A DNA stretch of 64,000 nt from Isoetes taiwanensis. Its lineage: Eukaryota > Streptophyta > Lycopodiopsida > Isoetales > Isoetaceae. The notes under the pieces were generated by a model. The model was not told the DNA's origin. It saw only the letters and a program-made list of their open reading frames with translations, and did no database searches. Positions 11,640 through 23,420 of the stretch are shown in pieces; the first letter of the stretch is position 1, and every line of letters begins with the position of its first letter. The stretch is from NCBI GenBank assembly GCA_021234155.1, contig JAJEKV010000001.1, positions 24,231,189-24,295,188 on the forward strand, in the 5' to 3' direction. A program made the translations under genes and the position numbers.

Positions 11640-13400
11640 ACATCTCAAGAAAGCATGCTCCTACTGTTTCAATTTCTAGCTCTAGACATACGGGACACAA
11701 CCTCACGATCACGAGGAGTATTTGATCCAACTTCCGGTCTCTATATGGGTGTATGCGATGACAATCGTAGTTGAGAAATAAACATCGATCTTTTCCTATC
11801 AATATTGGATAAGAGATACTACGTTCTTTGTATTCCTCGCAAGTCATTGACATTTGTTAGATAAAAGCGTTTTTTAACCTCTTTTACGACTCCAATATCC
11901 ACATTTTCTTGACAACTATTTGTAAAAACGGTGCGTGAACTTCCACAGAACTTAAAGCGAGGCGGGCAGCATTGCACCTAGCCATCTTCAATGTTTGACC
12001 TCAGAATACCAACCTTTAGCGATTGGATTGCTCTAAAGCCAATCTGGGATGTCGGGCCACCATCCATAGCAAGTACCCTATTGACATAGGTTATGGTCCC
12101 GCAAAGAGCTTCTACCTCAAGTGGAAGCATGGCCTCTGCCAACAACATTTCATATGGTGTTTGGGGTTCGCCCAAATTCTATGAGCAAAAACCTTTTTGG
12201 ACCTTTTCAATTTTACTCCAGCTCTTCTTTGATAATCCTGCCCCTAAATGGGACTACCATAAAGGATCACCGGGTTTCACTTGAACACCATATAGCAATC
12301 GTCTCAACTTCCGAAGGGTCGAGAATTATTGATTTTACACCGATATGAAGCATACATATATCGCCCGCATGCCATACGAAGCTCTCTTTTGGGCGCCACA
12401 TTAAGATCCTATAGTTCCGCGGATACTTCAATACCAAGATATTTATACTCACTCACTTTACGTAAAGATATTCCTCCAATAGAGAAAATTGTGGTATCAT
12501 ATTTAGGAACACCATAATTTTTACTTATCAGCCATTTTATGGATAACGCCATTTTTCGGTATAAAAAGCATCGAGAACATTTAAAATCTTTATTTATTAA
12601 ACCTTTGCTTTGTTTTAGATTAGTACTATGTCATCCGCAAATAACAAAAGCTGAATAATATACTTCCCAAGTCTAACTCAACACCACCAAGTCGCCAACC
12701 AGCTCTCTAGTTCATCAATAAATAAGCCGAAAAGAGTAGGGAGCATGGACATCCTTGTTTTACACCAATTGTGTTTGCAACTTTTTACATTCCGACAAAT
12801 GGAAAAGAGAGCTCTACTAAGGACTGTTTATGCAAAGCAAAGTTTCTGACATTTTTCAATTCACGCGGATACTAAGATCATTTAGTCTCAAAGCAAGCTC
12901 TTTTCTACTAACCCTGTCAAATGCTTTTGTTAAATCAATAAAGGCCACATACCTTTTATTTCCGTGAGCCTTTTGCTCCTTACGTCATTACTGATAAAAG
13001 TAGCAAGATGATCTAATGTTGAGTGATTGCTTGCAAACCCCTTTTGTCCAATAGCTCTATTATCATGTTTTTATCAACCCAAAGAGGAAATTTTATTCTC
13101 AACATAGATGCAAAGAGTTTAGCAAAACATTGCTTACCAAGATTGTTCGATAGTTCTTCACTTCATTCTTGCTTCATTTATAGATAGGAATGGTCCTATT
13201 AATACGCAATCACTTGGAAAATTGCCCTTTATAAGGCATTTATTACATAAATTAGCGAAGAGCATATGGGTTTATCTCCTCCCACTTAAACAATCAATCA
13301 GCCCATTTGAATCGGTAGCTTTGCCATTGTTCATTTTAAGGTAGTGCACATTCCACATCCGCCCGGAGAATATCTCTTTTGGCTCTCCCGCAAGCGGTAT
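11640..13400 (-). mobile_element. Degenerate non-LTR retrotransposon (LINE)
   Basis: Translating the minus strand in broken frames gives reverse-transcriptase landmarks in the right order. A 'VAFIDLTKAFDRVSRKEL' segment lies near 12930. The catalytic LLFADDIVLI (FADD) segment is near 12640. A 'GGISLRKVSEYKYLGIEV' segment follows near 12440. A C-terminal region with 'TPYEMLLAEAMLPLEVEAL...YVNRVLAMDG' lies at about 12160-12060. That last part lines up with 'VPYAILLQETGFWPLQHSA...YIRKVHHMDD' of the LINE at 61.9-63.0 kb, so the two are related. Many stops and frameshifts are present and it is not functional. I see no clear tail or target duplication, so both ends are approximate. Confidence 0.75.
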
Positions 13401-13830
13401 ATTCTATTAGAGAGCAACATAGATTAAAGCATGGTTGGATGAGGAATGCACCTGGCTTTACGAGGAGAGCATCGTGTTCGTGAAGCCCAGGAGGGTACTA
13501 TCTATTTATATTGAATTAAAAATTAATTTTGTTTAGGATCATTTTAGCTTATTTAGAAACATAATTTGCGGTACATTGAGTTAATCCATAACCATCCAAA
13601 TCTTGAAAAGAAAGTTGATATTCAACTATCTTACGGATCATCTTAGGATAAGGCAACATACATTCTTGGCATAATGGATGATAGCTCATATCGAGTAGGA
13701 TAGCTACAAAGTGGAGGAGATGATGTTGAACCACTTGTGTTAGGCCAGCACTAGAGGAAAATCAATTGCTTTAACTTTAAGAGCTCATTTTGAGAGAGGG
13801 AACATACGGAGTTACTCATTATGAGGGGCC

Positions 13831-14460
13831 AAGGAGATTTTACTAATGAAATCCCTGATTCCCTCAAAGCCGTCATTATTCCATTTGACGCAGGGACAAT
13901 GGGATGTTGGGATGAACAACTACCTTCTATGTTAGAGGAGTTTATATATTGGGGCCATAAATACATGATTGCACCATCAAAGCTTTTTACCCGGGGGGGT
14001 TTGTATATTTTAGATCATGTCAATGTATATTTGGGAGGAATAGCAATATTGATGGCATATGGGGTCCGCCATTACCCATGGGGTACATGGCAAAAAACAG
14101 CATCCTCATGCCAAGCATGTCTACTTATGGCATGACACTTTGAATCTTTTGCATCTTGGTTGGGCGTAGAAGTAAGGGGCAAAATGTTTATACTTAATGA
14201 GTTGATTTTTGTTGATGGTAGGCCAAGTCTTCATGGGAATATTGCAGGTCTCATAAATAGCTCACATAATCGTCGAGGCGACAAATCAGATTTTTTGAGG
14301 GAGACAGGATGACCATGACTTGCATTATATGCATGGTCACGACGGACCATATGTTAGATGTTTGTACTAAAGCGAAGTCTAAAGCAGGGGGATGAACTGT
14401 TTATTAACTACTCTTTTGGAGGACTGTCCCAAAGATCTAAGACAACATCAACAAAAGGGT
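13831..14460 (+). pseudogene. SET-domain-like fragment, broken
   Basis: The first open part (from 13821) reads IPDSLKAVIIPFDAGTMG and continues for about 100 residues. After stops and frameshifts it resumes with 'IFVDGRPSLHGNIAGLINSSHN' near 14200 and, after a further shift, with 'GDELFINYSFGGL' near 14390. Gly-Asn-Ile-Ala-Gly-x-Ile-Asn-Ser followed later by Gly-Asp-Glu-Leu-x-x-Asn-Tyr resembles the two signature blocks of SET methyltransferase domains (the NHS-type block and the GEELxxxY-type block). Function as a lysine methyltransferase is family knowledge, not shown here. Stops and frame changes make it a pseudogene or transposon-captured fragment. The assignment rests on two short motifs. 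Confidence 0.4.
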
Positions 14461-15036
14461 GACCCTATTGTGTTCCTTAGGGGCGGAAACATAACCTTAG
14501 ACCTAAGACCATAGAAGTTGAAATGATGTATGCACTTGGGTGCGATTTTACATCGTGTACATAATATTATGATATGATGAGGCATCCCACTGAGATTTTA
14601 CTAATGAAATCCCCTGATTCCCTCAAAGCCGTCATTATTCCATTTTGGCCCGGGACAATGGGAAAAGCGGGGGCATTGAGCTTCAGTATGGTATGATGGC
14701 GAGTGTAGAGAACACAAGAGGAAAACAAGAAGAACAGGGGAAAAGGAGACATCTGAGGGGAAGAAAAAGGCGTATACATAAGATTACTAAAGAAGAAAAG
14801 ATACAATAACCTCCTACGAACACCAATGGTATATGGGAAAATTGTTGAAAAAACAGCCAGAAGATTTTGGAGGGACTCAAAAACAAAGTAGGGAACAACA
14901 ATAGAAAGAAAGGAATGAACAAGATGACATTGGAACCAGGGGATGGGAGAGTTACACGGACAAATTATACAAAGGCCAGGGGGCACCTCGGTTACCAATA
15001 CCAATCTGACATGACCAGGACAAACCATGCTTCAAC
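14461..15036. other. Stretch between SET-like fragment and LINE
   Basis: It holds the partial duplicate at 14588-14665 and A-rich sequence. The 153-codon minus frame at 14567-15028 is Phe/Ser/Leu-rich because it is antisense to purine-rich sequence, and I do not support it. Confidence 0.4.
14588..14665. repeat. Partial duplicate of 13831-13910
   Basis: 'gagattttactaatgaaatc', 'tgattccctcaaagccgtca' and 'gggacaatggga' occur here and at 13831-13910, in the same orientation and about 755 bp apart. This suggests that two insertions or a duplication of the SET-like fragment lie side by side. Confidence 0.85.
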
Positions 15037-17212
15037 ATGCTAGAAGTAATGCTAGCACTAAGCAGGATGGCTAATCATAAAAGCCTGCAGTATCTATACG
15101 GCTTTGGCCAGTGGAAGGCTGGCAAAGTCTTGGCGGGAGCAGAAATTGGTAAAGTTACGAACATATTCAATGGCATCATACATCGAGGGACTCCCGGACC
15201 CGGATGGACATACACAGCGAGTCATACCTCTACATAAAATGGAAATAGAAAAGACCAGAGGGAACTATAGGATGATAATGGTGAGCTCGATTTAGTAAAA
15301 TGGTTTGGAAAGGCCTTTGGATAACAAACTAAAGAAATGGAGGCGAGAAGCGAAATATGAGAGCCGCGGGGACAAAGCGGGGTTCAGGCCGGAGCACTCA
15401 ACCACAGACCATCGTGACTCTCCGGATATTAATAGAGCACAACAAAAGGGAGGGAAGGAAAATAATCATTGCTTTGTAGATTTTGAGAAAAAAGCATTTT
15501 GATCTGATCCAGAGAGAGAAAGCATTAAAAAGGCGATGGACATACAAGCCCCGGGCAAATATGGTAGGATCAATGCATAAAGATTATACCACAAGGTGTA
15601 TGCTAAGATGGAAAAGGAAGGGCGATGTCTGTGACACCGGTAAAGCGGGGATGTGGATTATCCTCAACTGTTTGGTATATACATAGATGCACACTACGAG
15701 GGGGATACATAGCGGAGCGACAGGGGCAGTATGCCCCACACTAGGAGACACGAAGGTACCGGATAATGCTATATGCGGATGATCTCGGTATGATGGCAAC
15801 AAAAACAAAGGGATGCCAGGGCCTCAAAATTCTAGAACAATTGCGCGTGAGGAAACAGTCGGCCCGTGAATCTAGTAAAACTAAGATAGTCATCTTTGGA
15901 CATAAGAACAGGCATAAACCTTTCATGTATAAAGACAAAGAGATAGAAACAATGGAATCTGAGATATCTAGGTTATGATGCACATGGCACGGGGAACCAA
16001 AGGAGCAAGGGCCAGTTTTCAATCAGCTATAGGAAGCTACTTTAACATGAAAACTTACATGCTTGAATAGAATAAGCGATTGGGACATCAAATGCTACCT
16101 ATTTAGTGCGGCGGTGGCCACCCACTGGGTTATGCGGAGGGAGGCATAGGGACACGGGGACCGCTTGAAAAAATTGGGGCGGGGAGAAGGAATTGCCAGG
16201 CAATGGCAAGGCAAGGGAATTAGAGGTAGGACAAATACGCGCCTTGACAATCATGGTCCTAGAAGCAGGGCAAAAAGCAGATGGAGGTGAGAGCATGGGG
16301 AAAGAACCATAAGGTACCCGTCGAGAGACAATGCGGGGGACATACAAGGGAAACCGTCCCAACATTGCAATCACGAATCGGCCAAAATCACACATCCTCG
16401 AAAGCCTTTGGATGGTTTAAAGAAGCGGCAACATGGACCAGCACGGGATGGGATTAAACCGAGTGACCTAATAGAAGAGGGGCAATGGAATGAGGGGTGT
16501 GAGGCGGAACTATAGCGACAAGAGCATGGCCGCAAAGACACCACGTGACCCAAGGCAGACCGGCTCATTACAGTTTTTTAACCCGAACAACAAATAGGAC
16601 ACGGATATCACGGGGATAACATATTTAGGAAAAAGCGGAAGGGACATCTGAGTGTGATAGGGATGGGAAGTCATGATCTAAGAATCGAAAAGGCGGTGGA
16701 AGGGATAGACAAAGGGGACGGGATATGCGGAACTGTGGACGGCGGGGAGAATAGAGGATGAGAATCATATGATTAATGATTTATCCCCACGGAGACATCG
16801 AGGGGACGAATACAGAAATATAAGGTAGGGAAACGATCCACGATCGAATGACGGCGATAGCAGAATCATTCACACGGGATCGCGGGACGCGATCAAAGAA
16901 TGGCGACGGAACCGAGAAGTACACGATGAAAGAGGGGCTTGTAATATGATGCATACAAAAGCGGGTCATATAGCCTCACACAAATTACTTTCGGCTAAAA
17001 TTTGATTGATACGACAACATCTTTACACGGCCAAGAAGCCAGGGTAAAAGCGGGATGGGTATTAAAAGAAAAAAAGTAGGCCTTTAGAAAAGGCTACATT
17101 ATAACGGCGTGATGTACTAGTAGCACCTTTTTGAGGAGTCACCATACACAAAGTCCGGGGGCCTTACACAAAAGGGACATTAATGTATTCTATTCTATTT
17201 ATTCTATTCTAA
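15037..17212 (+). mobile_element. Degenerate LINE with TATTC-type tail
   Basis: Broken plus-strand frames contain a reverse transcriptase. 'AGFRPEHSTTDH' lies near 15385, 'FVDFEKKAFDLIQREK' near 15475, the catalytic 'MLYADDLGMMATKTKG' (YADD) near 15766 and 'SKTKIVIFG' near 15880. A C-terminal region follows with 'KCYLFSAAVA' near 16090. The sequence ends in 'tattctattctatttattctattcta' at about 17188-17212, a pentanucleotide (TATTC/TTCTA) tail rather than poly-A. The bases before the tail (gggacattaatg) resemble those before the tail of the 61.9-kb LINE (gtggacgttaaaa). It is non-functional. The 5' end is uncertain. Confidence 0.75.
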
Positions 17213-17820
17213 TTTAGTAGTGTCCGGTTATTTTACTATCATATACTCTGCATATGTGATCTCATGCAATATAATGTATCATGTATGTTAATGCGAGACA
17301 AATATTGATGATTATTTATTTCAATTGATTAAAGGTTAAATGAAGGTAATGGTTAAGGATATGAAGTTAGGATAACAACTAACCTTGAAACAACCCACTA
17401 ATTTGAGATTGTTTTATGTTTGGCAGCCCATAGAGGGATGAGGCGGTCCTAGGATGATGATGGTGAGGCGAGTAAAGTTTCCTCCTCGGTGATGAGGTTT
17501 GCCCTGAACCTAGATTGTTTGATACAATACAAAATTATTTTTCCGTCATGGGCGACATGGATGTAGATGAGTCGGACAATATAACTTTTACGAGGGAAGG
17601 TTCTATATTGAGAGGTTAGTAAGCCTTTATATCTGGTGCAAAGGCGTCTCGTTTAGCAACATGTTTGCTCATCCTAAACTTGCAACATAAATCGGTTTGG
17701 AGTAATAGTAGTGTGTCGAGCTTTTTGGGGTATGTTATTCCTTATATTTGAATATAATAATATATCAATTGCATTTTCCTATCAATTTCTTTATCTTTGG
17801 GTTGACACTTTCTTCTCTTT
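17213..17820. other. Probable 5' part of the CACTA element, no clear exon
   Basis: The stretch lies between the LINE tail and the first recognisable tnp2 exon. A short in-frame acidic segment (GDMDVDESDN...) occurs near 17545. I could not find the expected 5' terminus (CACTACAAGAGG...) here, so the 5' boundary of the CACTA element is unknown. Confidence 0.35.
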
Positions 17821-19562
17821 TATAAGTTTGCTTGGTGAGATACTTCCAAGTGACAATTGCCTTCCTAAAAATAGAAGGGAGGCAAGAGAGTTACTACGAA
17901 CTGGGGGTTGGAATATAATTGCATACATGCATGTCCAAATGATTGTGTTCTATTTCGTAATGAGTACAAACATATGCAAGAATGTCCAAAATGCAAAGAA
18001 CCAAGATATATTGACCACATGAAAACAAAAGTGCCTAAGAAGGTGTTGAGACATATGCCAATCATCCCTCGACTACAACACATGTTTAGGTCACCATCAC
18101 TAGCATTTTTTATGGATTTCCATGCCACGCATAGGAGCAAAGATGGCATCATGAGAATTCCTGCAGACGGCGAAGCTTTGAGGCACATTGAAGACAAATG
18201 GCCAATTTTCAAGGACGAACCAAGAAACATACATCTTGCACTTGGGATGGATGGTATTTGTCCATTTGGTACAATGTCATCCTCATATAGTGTTTGGCCC
18301 ATTATTGTTGTTAACTACAACATTCCACCTTGGATGGCAACTAAGCCTGGATACATGATGTTGACACTAATTGTACCAGGTATTTAAATGTTTGAGATAT
18401 AATATATTTCTAGAGTGCATTATGTTTTTATGCACTTTTCTCGTATATTTTCACTCGTTATCAATAGGAAAGTATCAAGTAAAGAATATGGATGTTTACA
18501 TGGAACCTCTTGTTGAGGAATAGAATAGAATAGAATAGTTTTTTTAACGTCCACGGAGACCAATAGGTCATGGGACCCATACAATGGGCTAGTACAATCA
18601 TTACTACTAGGATTAAAAACCCCCCTCGAAAGGTTCTTGTTGAGGAGCTAGAGACATTTGGAAAGGCATAAAATGTATGCGACATTGTGAAGGCACCCCA
18701 TGTTTTTACATTTCATGGGATCTTATGTTTCACGATCCATGATTATCCCGGGTTTAGTGTAGCCTCGGTACTTTGATCAATTTTAGTGTTTCTCTTTGGT
18801 TTTATCTTTGTATTAATACTTATTTATGGGTCATATAGGTTTGCAAACTAAAGGTGCTAGTGGTTGTCCATCATGTGATGATCAAGTTCCTACATGCAGA
18901 TCAAAACATCTATCAAAAATGGTTTACAAGGGGCATCAAAAGTATTTGCCACATGGTCATTCTCTTATGGTAATGACATAACAAACCAACCAAGAGTACT
19001 AACTCCTCAAGATTGGTTGGAAAAATGGAACAATAACACCTCCAACTCTCCTCCATTGGGAATGAAGAGATTGTCAATATTCTATCGTCTAGAATATTGA
19101 TGTGACCTAAAGATTGTACATTTGTTGGATCCAATGCACATTTTCAAGAATGTTGCACATTCTTTGTGGAGGCACTTGACAGGAGAATGCGAGACACTAA
19201 ATGCGAGGTATGATCTCAAGGAACGACAAATAATGTAATGCAAGTTATGGCCCATCGAAAAAGATGGCAAAGCGCTTATTCGGCAAGGCCCATGGGTTTT
19301 GAGAAAACAAGAACTTATGCAAGTGAAAAATGTTATAAAAAAATCGCAGACCCCACGGGGTTATGGCGTCTCTAAAAAGACATGATTGGCACAAATTTTT
19401 AGAGGTTATTGTTAGATCTTGTTATACTATGCATTTGGTTTTTATGCATGCAAACTAATCCCATTTGTGTGGGTGCAGCATCTTCTTCCTTGTGTTATCG
19501 AAAACTGTCATACACCATCTGTACGTACAATCATTTATAGACTTGGCAAGTTCTCTAGATGG
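17821..19562 (+). pseudogene. CACTA tnp2 transposase, N-terminal exons
   Basis: The first exon (to about 18383) reads 'YNCIHACPNDCVLF', then 'ECPKCKEPRY', 'VPKKVLRHMPIIPRLQHMF', 'HATHRSKDGIMRIPADGEA', 'NIHLALGMDGICPFGTMSS', 'SVWPIIVVNYNIPPWM' and ends 'LIVPG' at a GT donor. This is the conserved core of the tnp2 transposase family, which cuts and moves CACTA elements. The next exon (from about 18466) continues 'YQVKNMDVYMEPLVEE', is interrupted by the LINE fragment, and resumes as 'ELETFGKA'. Later parts include 'GASGCPSCDDQVPTCRSKH' (zinc-binding-like cysteines) near 18855 and 'VHLLDPMHIFKNVAHSLW' near 19120. A one-base frame change near 17905 and stops near 18670 and 19240 show that it is dead. 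The gypsy insertion then splits it at 19567. Confidence 0.85.
18508..18646 (-). mobile_element. 115-bp 5'-truncated LINE insertion with 12-bp TSD
   Basis: The insert is 18520-18634. It is flanked by tcttgttgagga at 18508-18519 and again at 18635-18646, a perfect 12-bp target duplication. On the minus strand the insert ends in repeats of TATTC. It matches the 3' end of the LINE at 61.9-63.0 kb almost base for base ('aacgtccacggagaccaata', 'gggctagtacaatcattact'). It therefore is a 5'-truncated copy of that LINE family, inserted in the tnp2 exon just after codons for MEPLVEE. Confidence 0.92.
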
Positions 19563-19567
19563 GTTTT
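19563..19567. repeat. Target-site duplication of the gypsy element (left)
   Basis: gtttt directly precedes TGTGACGTCC. The same five bases follow the right LTR at 34074-34078. Confidence 0.9.
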
Positions 19568-21222
19568 TGTGACGTCCCCTACTCGCATACGGTGCACTCA
19601 CCGTATACAAACAGGAGTTCATCCCCCATACCAGCTCCATGCCGATACAGGGCCCTCCACATAACACTGCAACCCTGGCTGGTTCCAGTGGGAAGAGTGA
19701 AGGGGTCATTTTACCCCGTCTCCCTCAGGGCCTACCTAGCTGTGGAAGCGTAAACATACATGTCAGTATATAACATAAGCACATATCCACCTCGAAGGGT
19801 GGTCCATCAACATCTGCATAGACAATAATCAGCACGATACATATGGGAAATCCTACACAAGGCTCAGACTCAAAGGGATGACTGACGGCTTGGGTCTCCA
19901 GAGTTCATTGCAGACAGAATTCATGGCAATGGATTTGGCTGGCATATGAACATGGCATAGGGTTGTCCACTCCATCCGCCCCTCCCGTGCACACTTTTGC
20001 GTAGTAGGTGAAAAGTGACCGGGACCGAGTCGCTGGCCGGATGCATAGCCGTAAGGCTATTCACCGGGTTTCATCCCCCAGCCCGATGGGGCAGGAAGGG
20101 ATCACTCCCTCCAGAGATCTACATGCTGACTCAAGGTGACTAGAGGGCCACTGCCCGTAGTCGAGTGAACCCACTGGAAAGTGTACACCACTTCACGGGT
20201 GTCGAATCCATGCCTCACCCGCACTCAGTGGTGAGCCATTAGACCTAGTTACAATGATCTCTGGTAGGCCTTACACACCAGAGGGATCGTTCAAGAGTCA
20301 GGACATGAACCTCCTTCTCGGCCTTCCCTGCCCCTTCACCCACAACCCGGTGTGGTTCTTGTACACAGGCCGAATCTACAGTGTGCTAGAGAGGCTACTC
20401 TAGGAGCATCAACTACAAAGCTTTAGGTCTCTACCCCCCCTTCCCAATACAAGGAGTTCATAGAGATACATCATCCATATACTTCACAGAGAACTAAAGA
20501 ACTAGATCTAATCTACATCATAGAGTTAGGTTCTTTAGTTAGAATCTGCTATCTAGAGATCTAGAGGGCTGCTATGGGCAATTTAAGAGGCTAAAGCTAC
20601 TTGATCGGGATGGCTAAAAAGAGGGTTTAAGCTATTTAATTGCCTAAATACCGATCCTTGAGGGACTCCTCGACTGAGCCTCGACCATCGGCCAAATTTC
20701 AATCAAGAGAAACTAAGGATACAGTTCTCAAAGCAGAAGTTCGGGGGCGGTTTTTTTTTGAGGCAGCCAAAACGAAGTTCTAAAACCCTAGAAACGAAAA
20801 TTGGGCAAGTTAGGGTTTCCCCTTAATAAGACAAGGGGTTGGCTAGGGTTTCCATTATCCCCTTTAGGCATGTGGGATAATTGGGAATGGGCCCACTTGC
20901 CTTTAATGGATAGGTGGCAAAATGTGCCCACATGGAAATGTGTGCCCACATTAATGTGTACATTGGAGAATGTGCACATTAATTGCACCTATGGGTGTGG
21001 CCCACTTGGCATGAAGTGGCCATATGGGAAAATGTGCACCCAAGTGAATGTGCACATTGTTTAATGTGTACATTAATAAATGCACACTCCTTGCACGTTG
21101 CCCCCTAGGGCTACTAGCCTAGCTACACGCTTGCGCATTAATGCCACGGGGAGGGCGGTGTACGGGCGGAGGGTAAAGATAAAGATACGCCCCGAGACCG
21201 TGATATCGCCCCGAACGCCACA
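19568..21222 (-). repeat. LTR (3' LTR in element orientation)
   Basis: It is 1655 bp, matching 32420-34073 along its whole length. Stretches of 100-250 bp are identical (for example 20430-20590 against 33280-33440), while other places show clustered differences, and the last ~90 bp are strongly diverged. It begins TGTGACGTCC and ends GAACGCCACA. Confidence 0.93.
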
Positions 21223-21235
21223 TTCTCCCCACCTT
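21223..21235 (-). other. Polypurine tract of the gypsy element
   Basis: The minus strand reads AAGGTGGGGAGAA directly before the 3' LTR, where a plus-strand DNA priming tract is expected. Confidence 0.7.
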
Positions 21236-22075
21236 GAAATGATGTCGTCGCAAAGATCGTGGGTCTCCCACCTTGGGATCATCCTAACCCGCAATCAACC
21301 CGATACATGCTATAACTACTATAATACTTTACACATTTATTAAGATTACCTTAAGGTAATATTTTTAGGACATTATCACGCGCCATTATATTATGAAATA
21401 GCTTATCAATTCATAACATCATTAAAAGCGGGTTACTCAATAATTCACTTAACATGACAATTAAGTTTATCAAAATTAAAATTAACGTCCGAGGTACTCT
21501 TCATTCCTTGCAACACATTCCAACAAAATTTGTGTTGCAAAGTCTTAAAAGCTTTCGACCTCCTTGCCCTCCTGAGCTCTATTGGCTTGCGTGTCGACAC
21601 TACGTTAGTACCATTTTAATTATTAATAAAATTTTGGTTATATGGTGACCACCCCACCTATCTACATGGATGCATGGCTAATCTCCCTGGCCAGGAAGAG
21701 GGTGAATCTTCCATTATGGCGTGGAGGAGGCGCCTATATGCCTATATGCGCCATGCCTACACACCCTAGTTGCCCAGCGTGGAGGATAGGTCCTTCCCAG
21801 TATATGGGGCGTGAAGGCCTGATTCCTCCTATCAAAGCATATATGGGGCTAGAGGTGCTTTTCCTATCAGTGCATTCCTTCATGACCTCCTTTCTCTCGA
21901 GGTCGTCTGCCGTGGGGACGAAGTAGAATTTCTAGTCTACGCCACTCGCATGGTTTTAAACGCGGTCATGCCTACATTGACATTACACCACGCCCTAGAG
22001 ATCACCGTAGTGGTCTCATCATCGGTCACAACGCATGCGACCCATACCTAGCATAGGTTGCATGCGTAGATTAAT
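21236..22075. other. 3' non-coding region of the gypsy element
   Basis: This lies between the purine tract and the chromodomain stop. I see no coding signal. It holds a small internal repeat of 'cctatatg' near 21735. Confidence 0.5.
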
Positions 22076-22537
22076 CTAAACTATACATAGAATTAATCTA
22101 CACAAATCGACATGCCCGAGCGATTTCTTGGAGATGACCTTGCCGTCCCATTGCTCCATAAACTGTGGGTACTGCTTTACCAAATCTTTCTTAAGTACCC
22201 ATGTCGCGTCTTCCACTGGTAAGTGTTTCCACTTGACCAAATACTGGAGGAATTCTGATCTCCTCGTTTTCTTGAAAGCTTTATCAAGAATCAATTCCGG
22301 AACTATTTCCAGCTGCTCCTCCGTCATTTCCAACAACGTTGGAGAGTCCAAGACTTCGTCTGGATTTGGAGTGTGCTTCTTCAACAAACTCACGTGGAAG
22401 ACCTTATGAATCTTTAGGTGTGCTGGCAAGTCTAGCTTGTAGGATTGATTACCTACTCTCTTGACTATTCTGAAAGGTCCAGCCCACCTTGGAGCAAGCT
22501 TTTTGCAATTCTCGATTCTGAGCTTCGCCTGCTTCAC
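22076..22537 (-). pseudogene. Gypsy integrase C-terminus and chromodomain
   Basis: The frame starts in the integrase C-terminal part ('KLAPRWAGPFRIVKRVGNQSYKLDLP', then 'IHKVFHVSLLKKH'). This is the GPY/F module that precedes chromodomains in chromoviruses. It continues into a chromodomain with 'FLQYLVKWKHLPVEDATW'; the aromatic and WKxxxxxxATW pattern is the conserved fold. In the family, chromodomains direct integration to modified histone tails in heterochromatin. The 153-residue frame is open to its stop, but it is separated by frameshifts from the integrase core upstream, so it is part of a broken polyprotein. Confidence 0.9.
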
Positions 22538-22556
22538 CTTGATCTTGAGCCAAACA

Positions 22557-23420
22557 TCATCTCCAACTTTGAACTCCCTTATCGTTGATGCTTGTCGGCG
22601 ATGCTCTTACGCCGACTTCTTTGCCCAACAAATACCCTCGAACCTCTTCCACAAGCCAGCCGCGCATATCAGCCAACATCTGCTGCGAAACTTCCACTTT
22701 TGACACGGGGTTGTGCCAAGTGTCTGGAGTTAGGCACTGATAGCCGTAATTAATCATAAATGGCGACATTTGGGATGATTCCTGCTCGTTGCTATTGTAT
22801 GCAAACTCCACCAAGTGAATAAATTCTTCCCACATACCTTGCTTATTCCGGACATAGTTTCAGTAGCATGTCTTCTAAAATCCTGTTGGTCCGCTTCCGC
22901 TTGGCCATCCGTCGAGGGGAGGATGATATCGCGCCCATGGATAGCTTCGTTTGAATTGTCGTAAAGAGGTCTTGCCGAAGGCACTCATGAACTTCGGTCC
23001 CCGTCGGAGATAATCTACCTTGGCATGCCATGAAGCCCGAAAAATCTCTTTGGTGAAGAGCTTATTTGTGATCCATATAGTATCGTGGTCTTGCAAGGCA
23101 CAAAATGTGCCATTTTCGGACAACTTGTCGACTACTACCATCAATGCATCTTTCCCCTTACGGTCCTTGGGAGTCCTGTGGATGAAATCCATGCTAATCA
23201 CCTCCCACTTAGCGTTTGGCACCGCCAATGGCTCTAATGCCCCGGAATTAAGTCGCTCGCCGCCGTCTGGCGACATAATTGGCATTCTCTCGATGTAGCG
23301 AGCTACTTGCTTCTTCATTCTGGCCAATAATAGGCGCTGCGACTTTGAAATATGTTTTCATGAATCCCGCATGGCCAGCTATTGAGTCAAGCAGCGCGGT
23401 CGTGGAGGATCAATTTCCTT
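22557..23420 (-). pseudogene. Gypsy integrase core, frameshifted
   Basis: The frame at 22875-23327 contains the zinc-binding region end 'MKKQVARYIER' and the core start 'WEVISMDFIHRTP', with the first catalytic Asp in MDFI, followed by 'GKDALMVVVDKLS'. Overlapping frames at 22557-22984 give 'FIHLVEFAYNSNEQESSQMSPF', the known end of the core. The rest of the zinc region lies up to 23420 in other frames. At least two frameshifts are needed to join these parts. It is followed within 20 bp by the chromodomain part. Confidence 0.85.

Noticed and set aside
13756-13775. cactagaggaaaatcaattg as the missing 5' end of the CACTA element
   Set aside because: It lacks the CAAGAGGAAGGGGG part of the 3' terminus and is not followed by similar subterminal repeats, and the flank does not match the aat after 43759.
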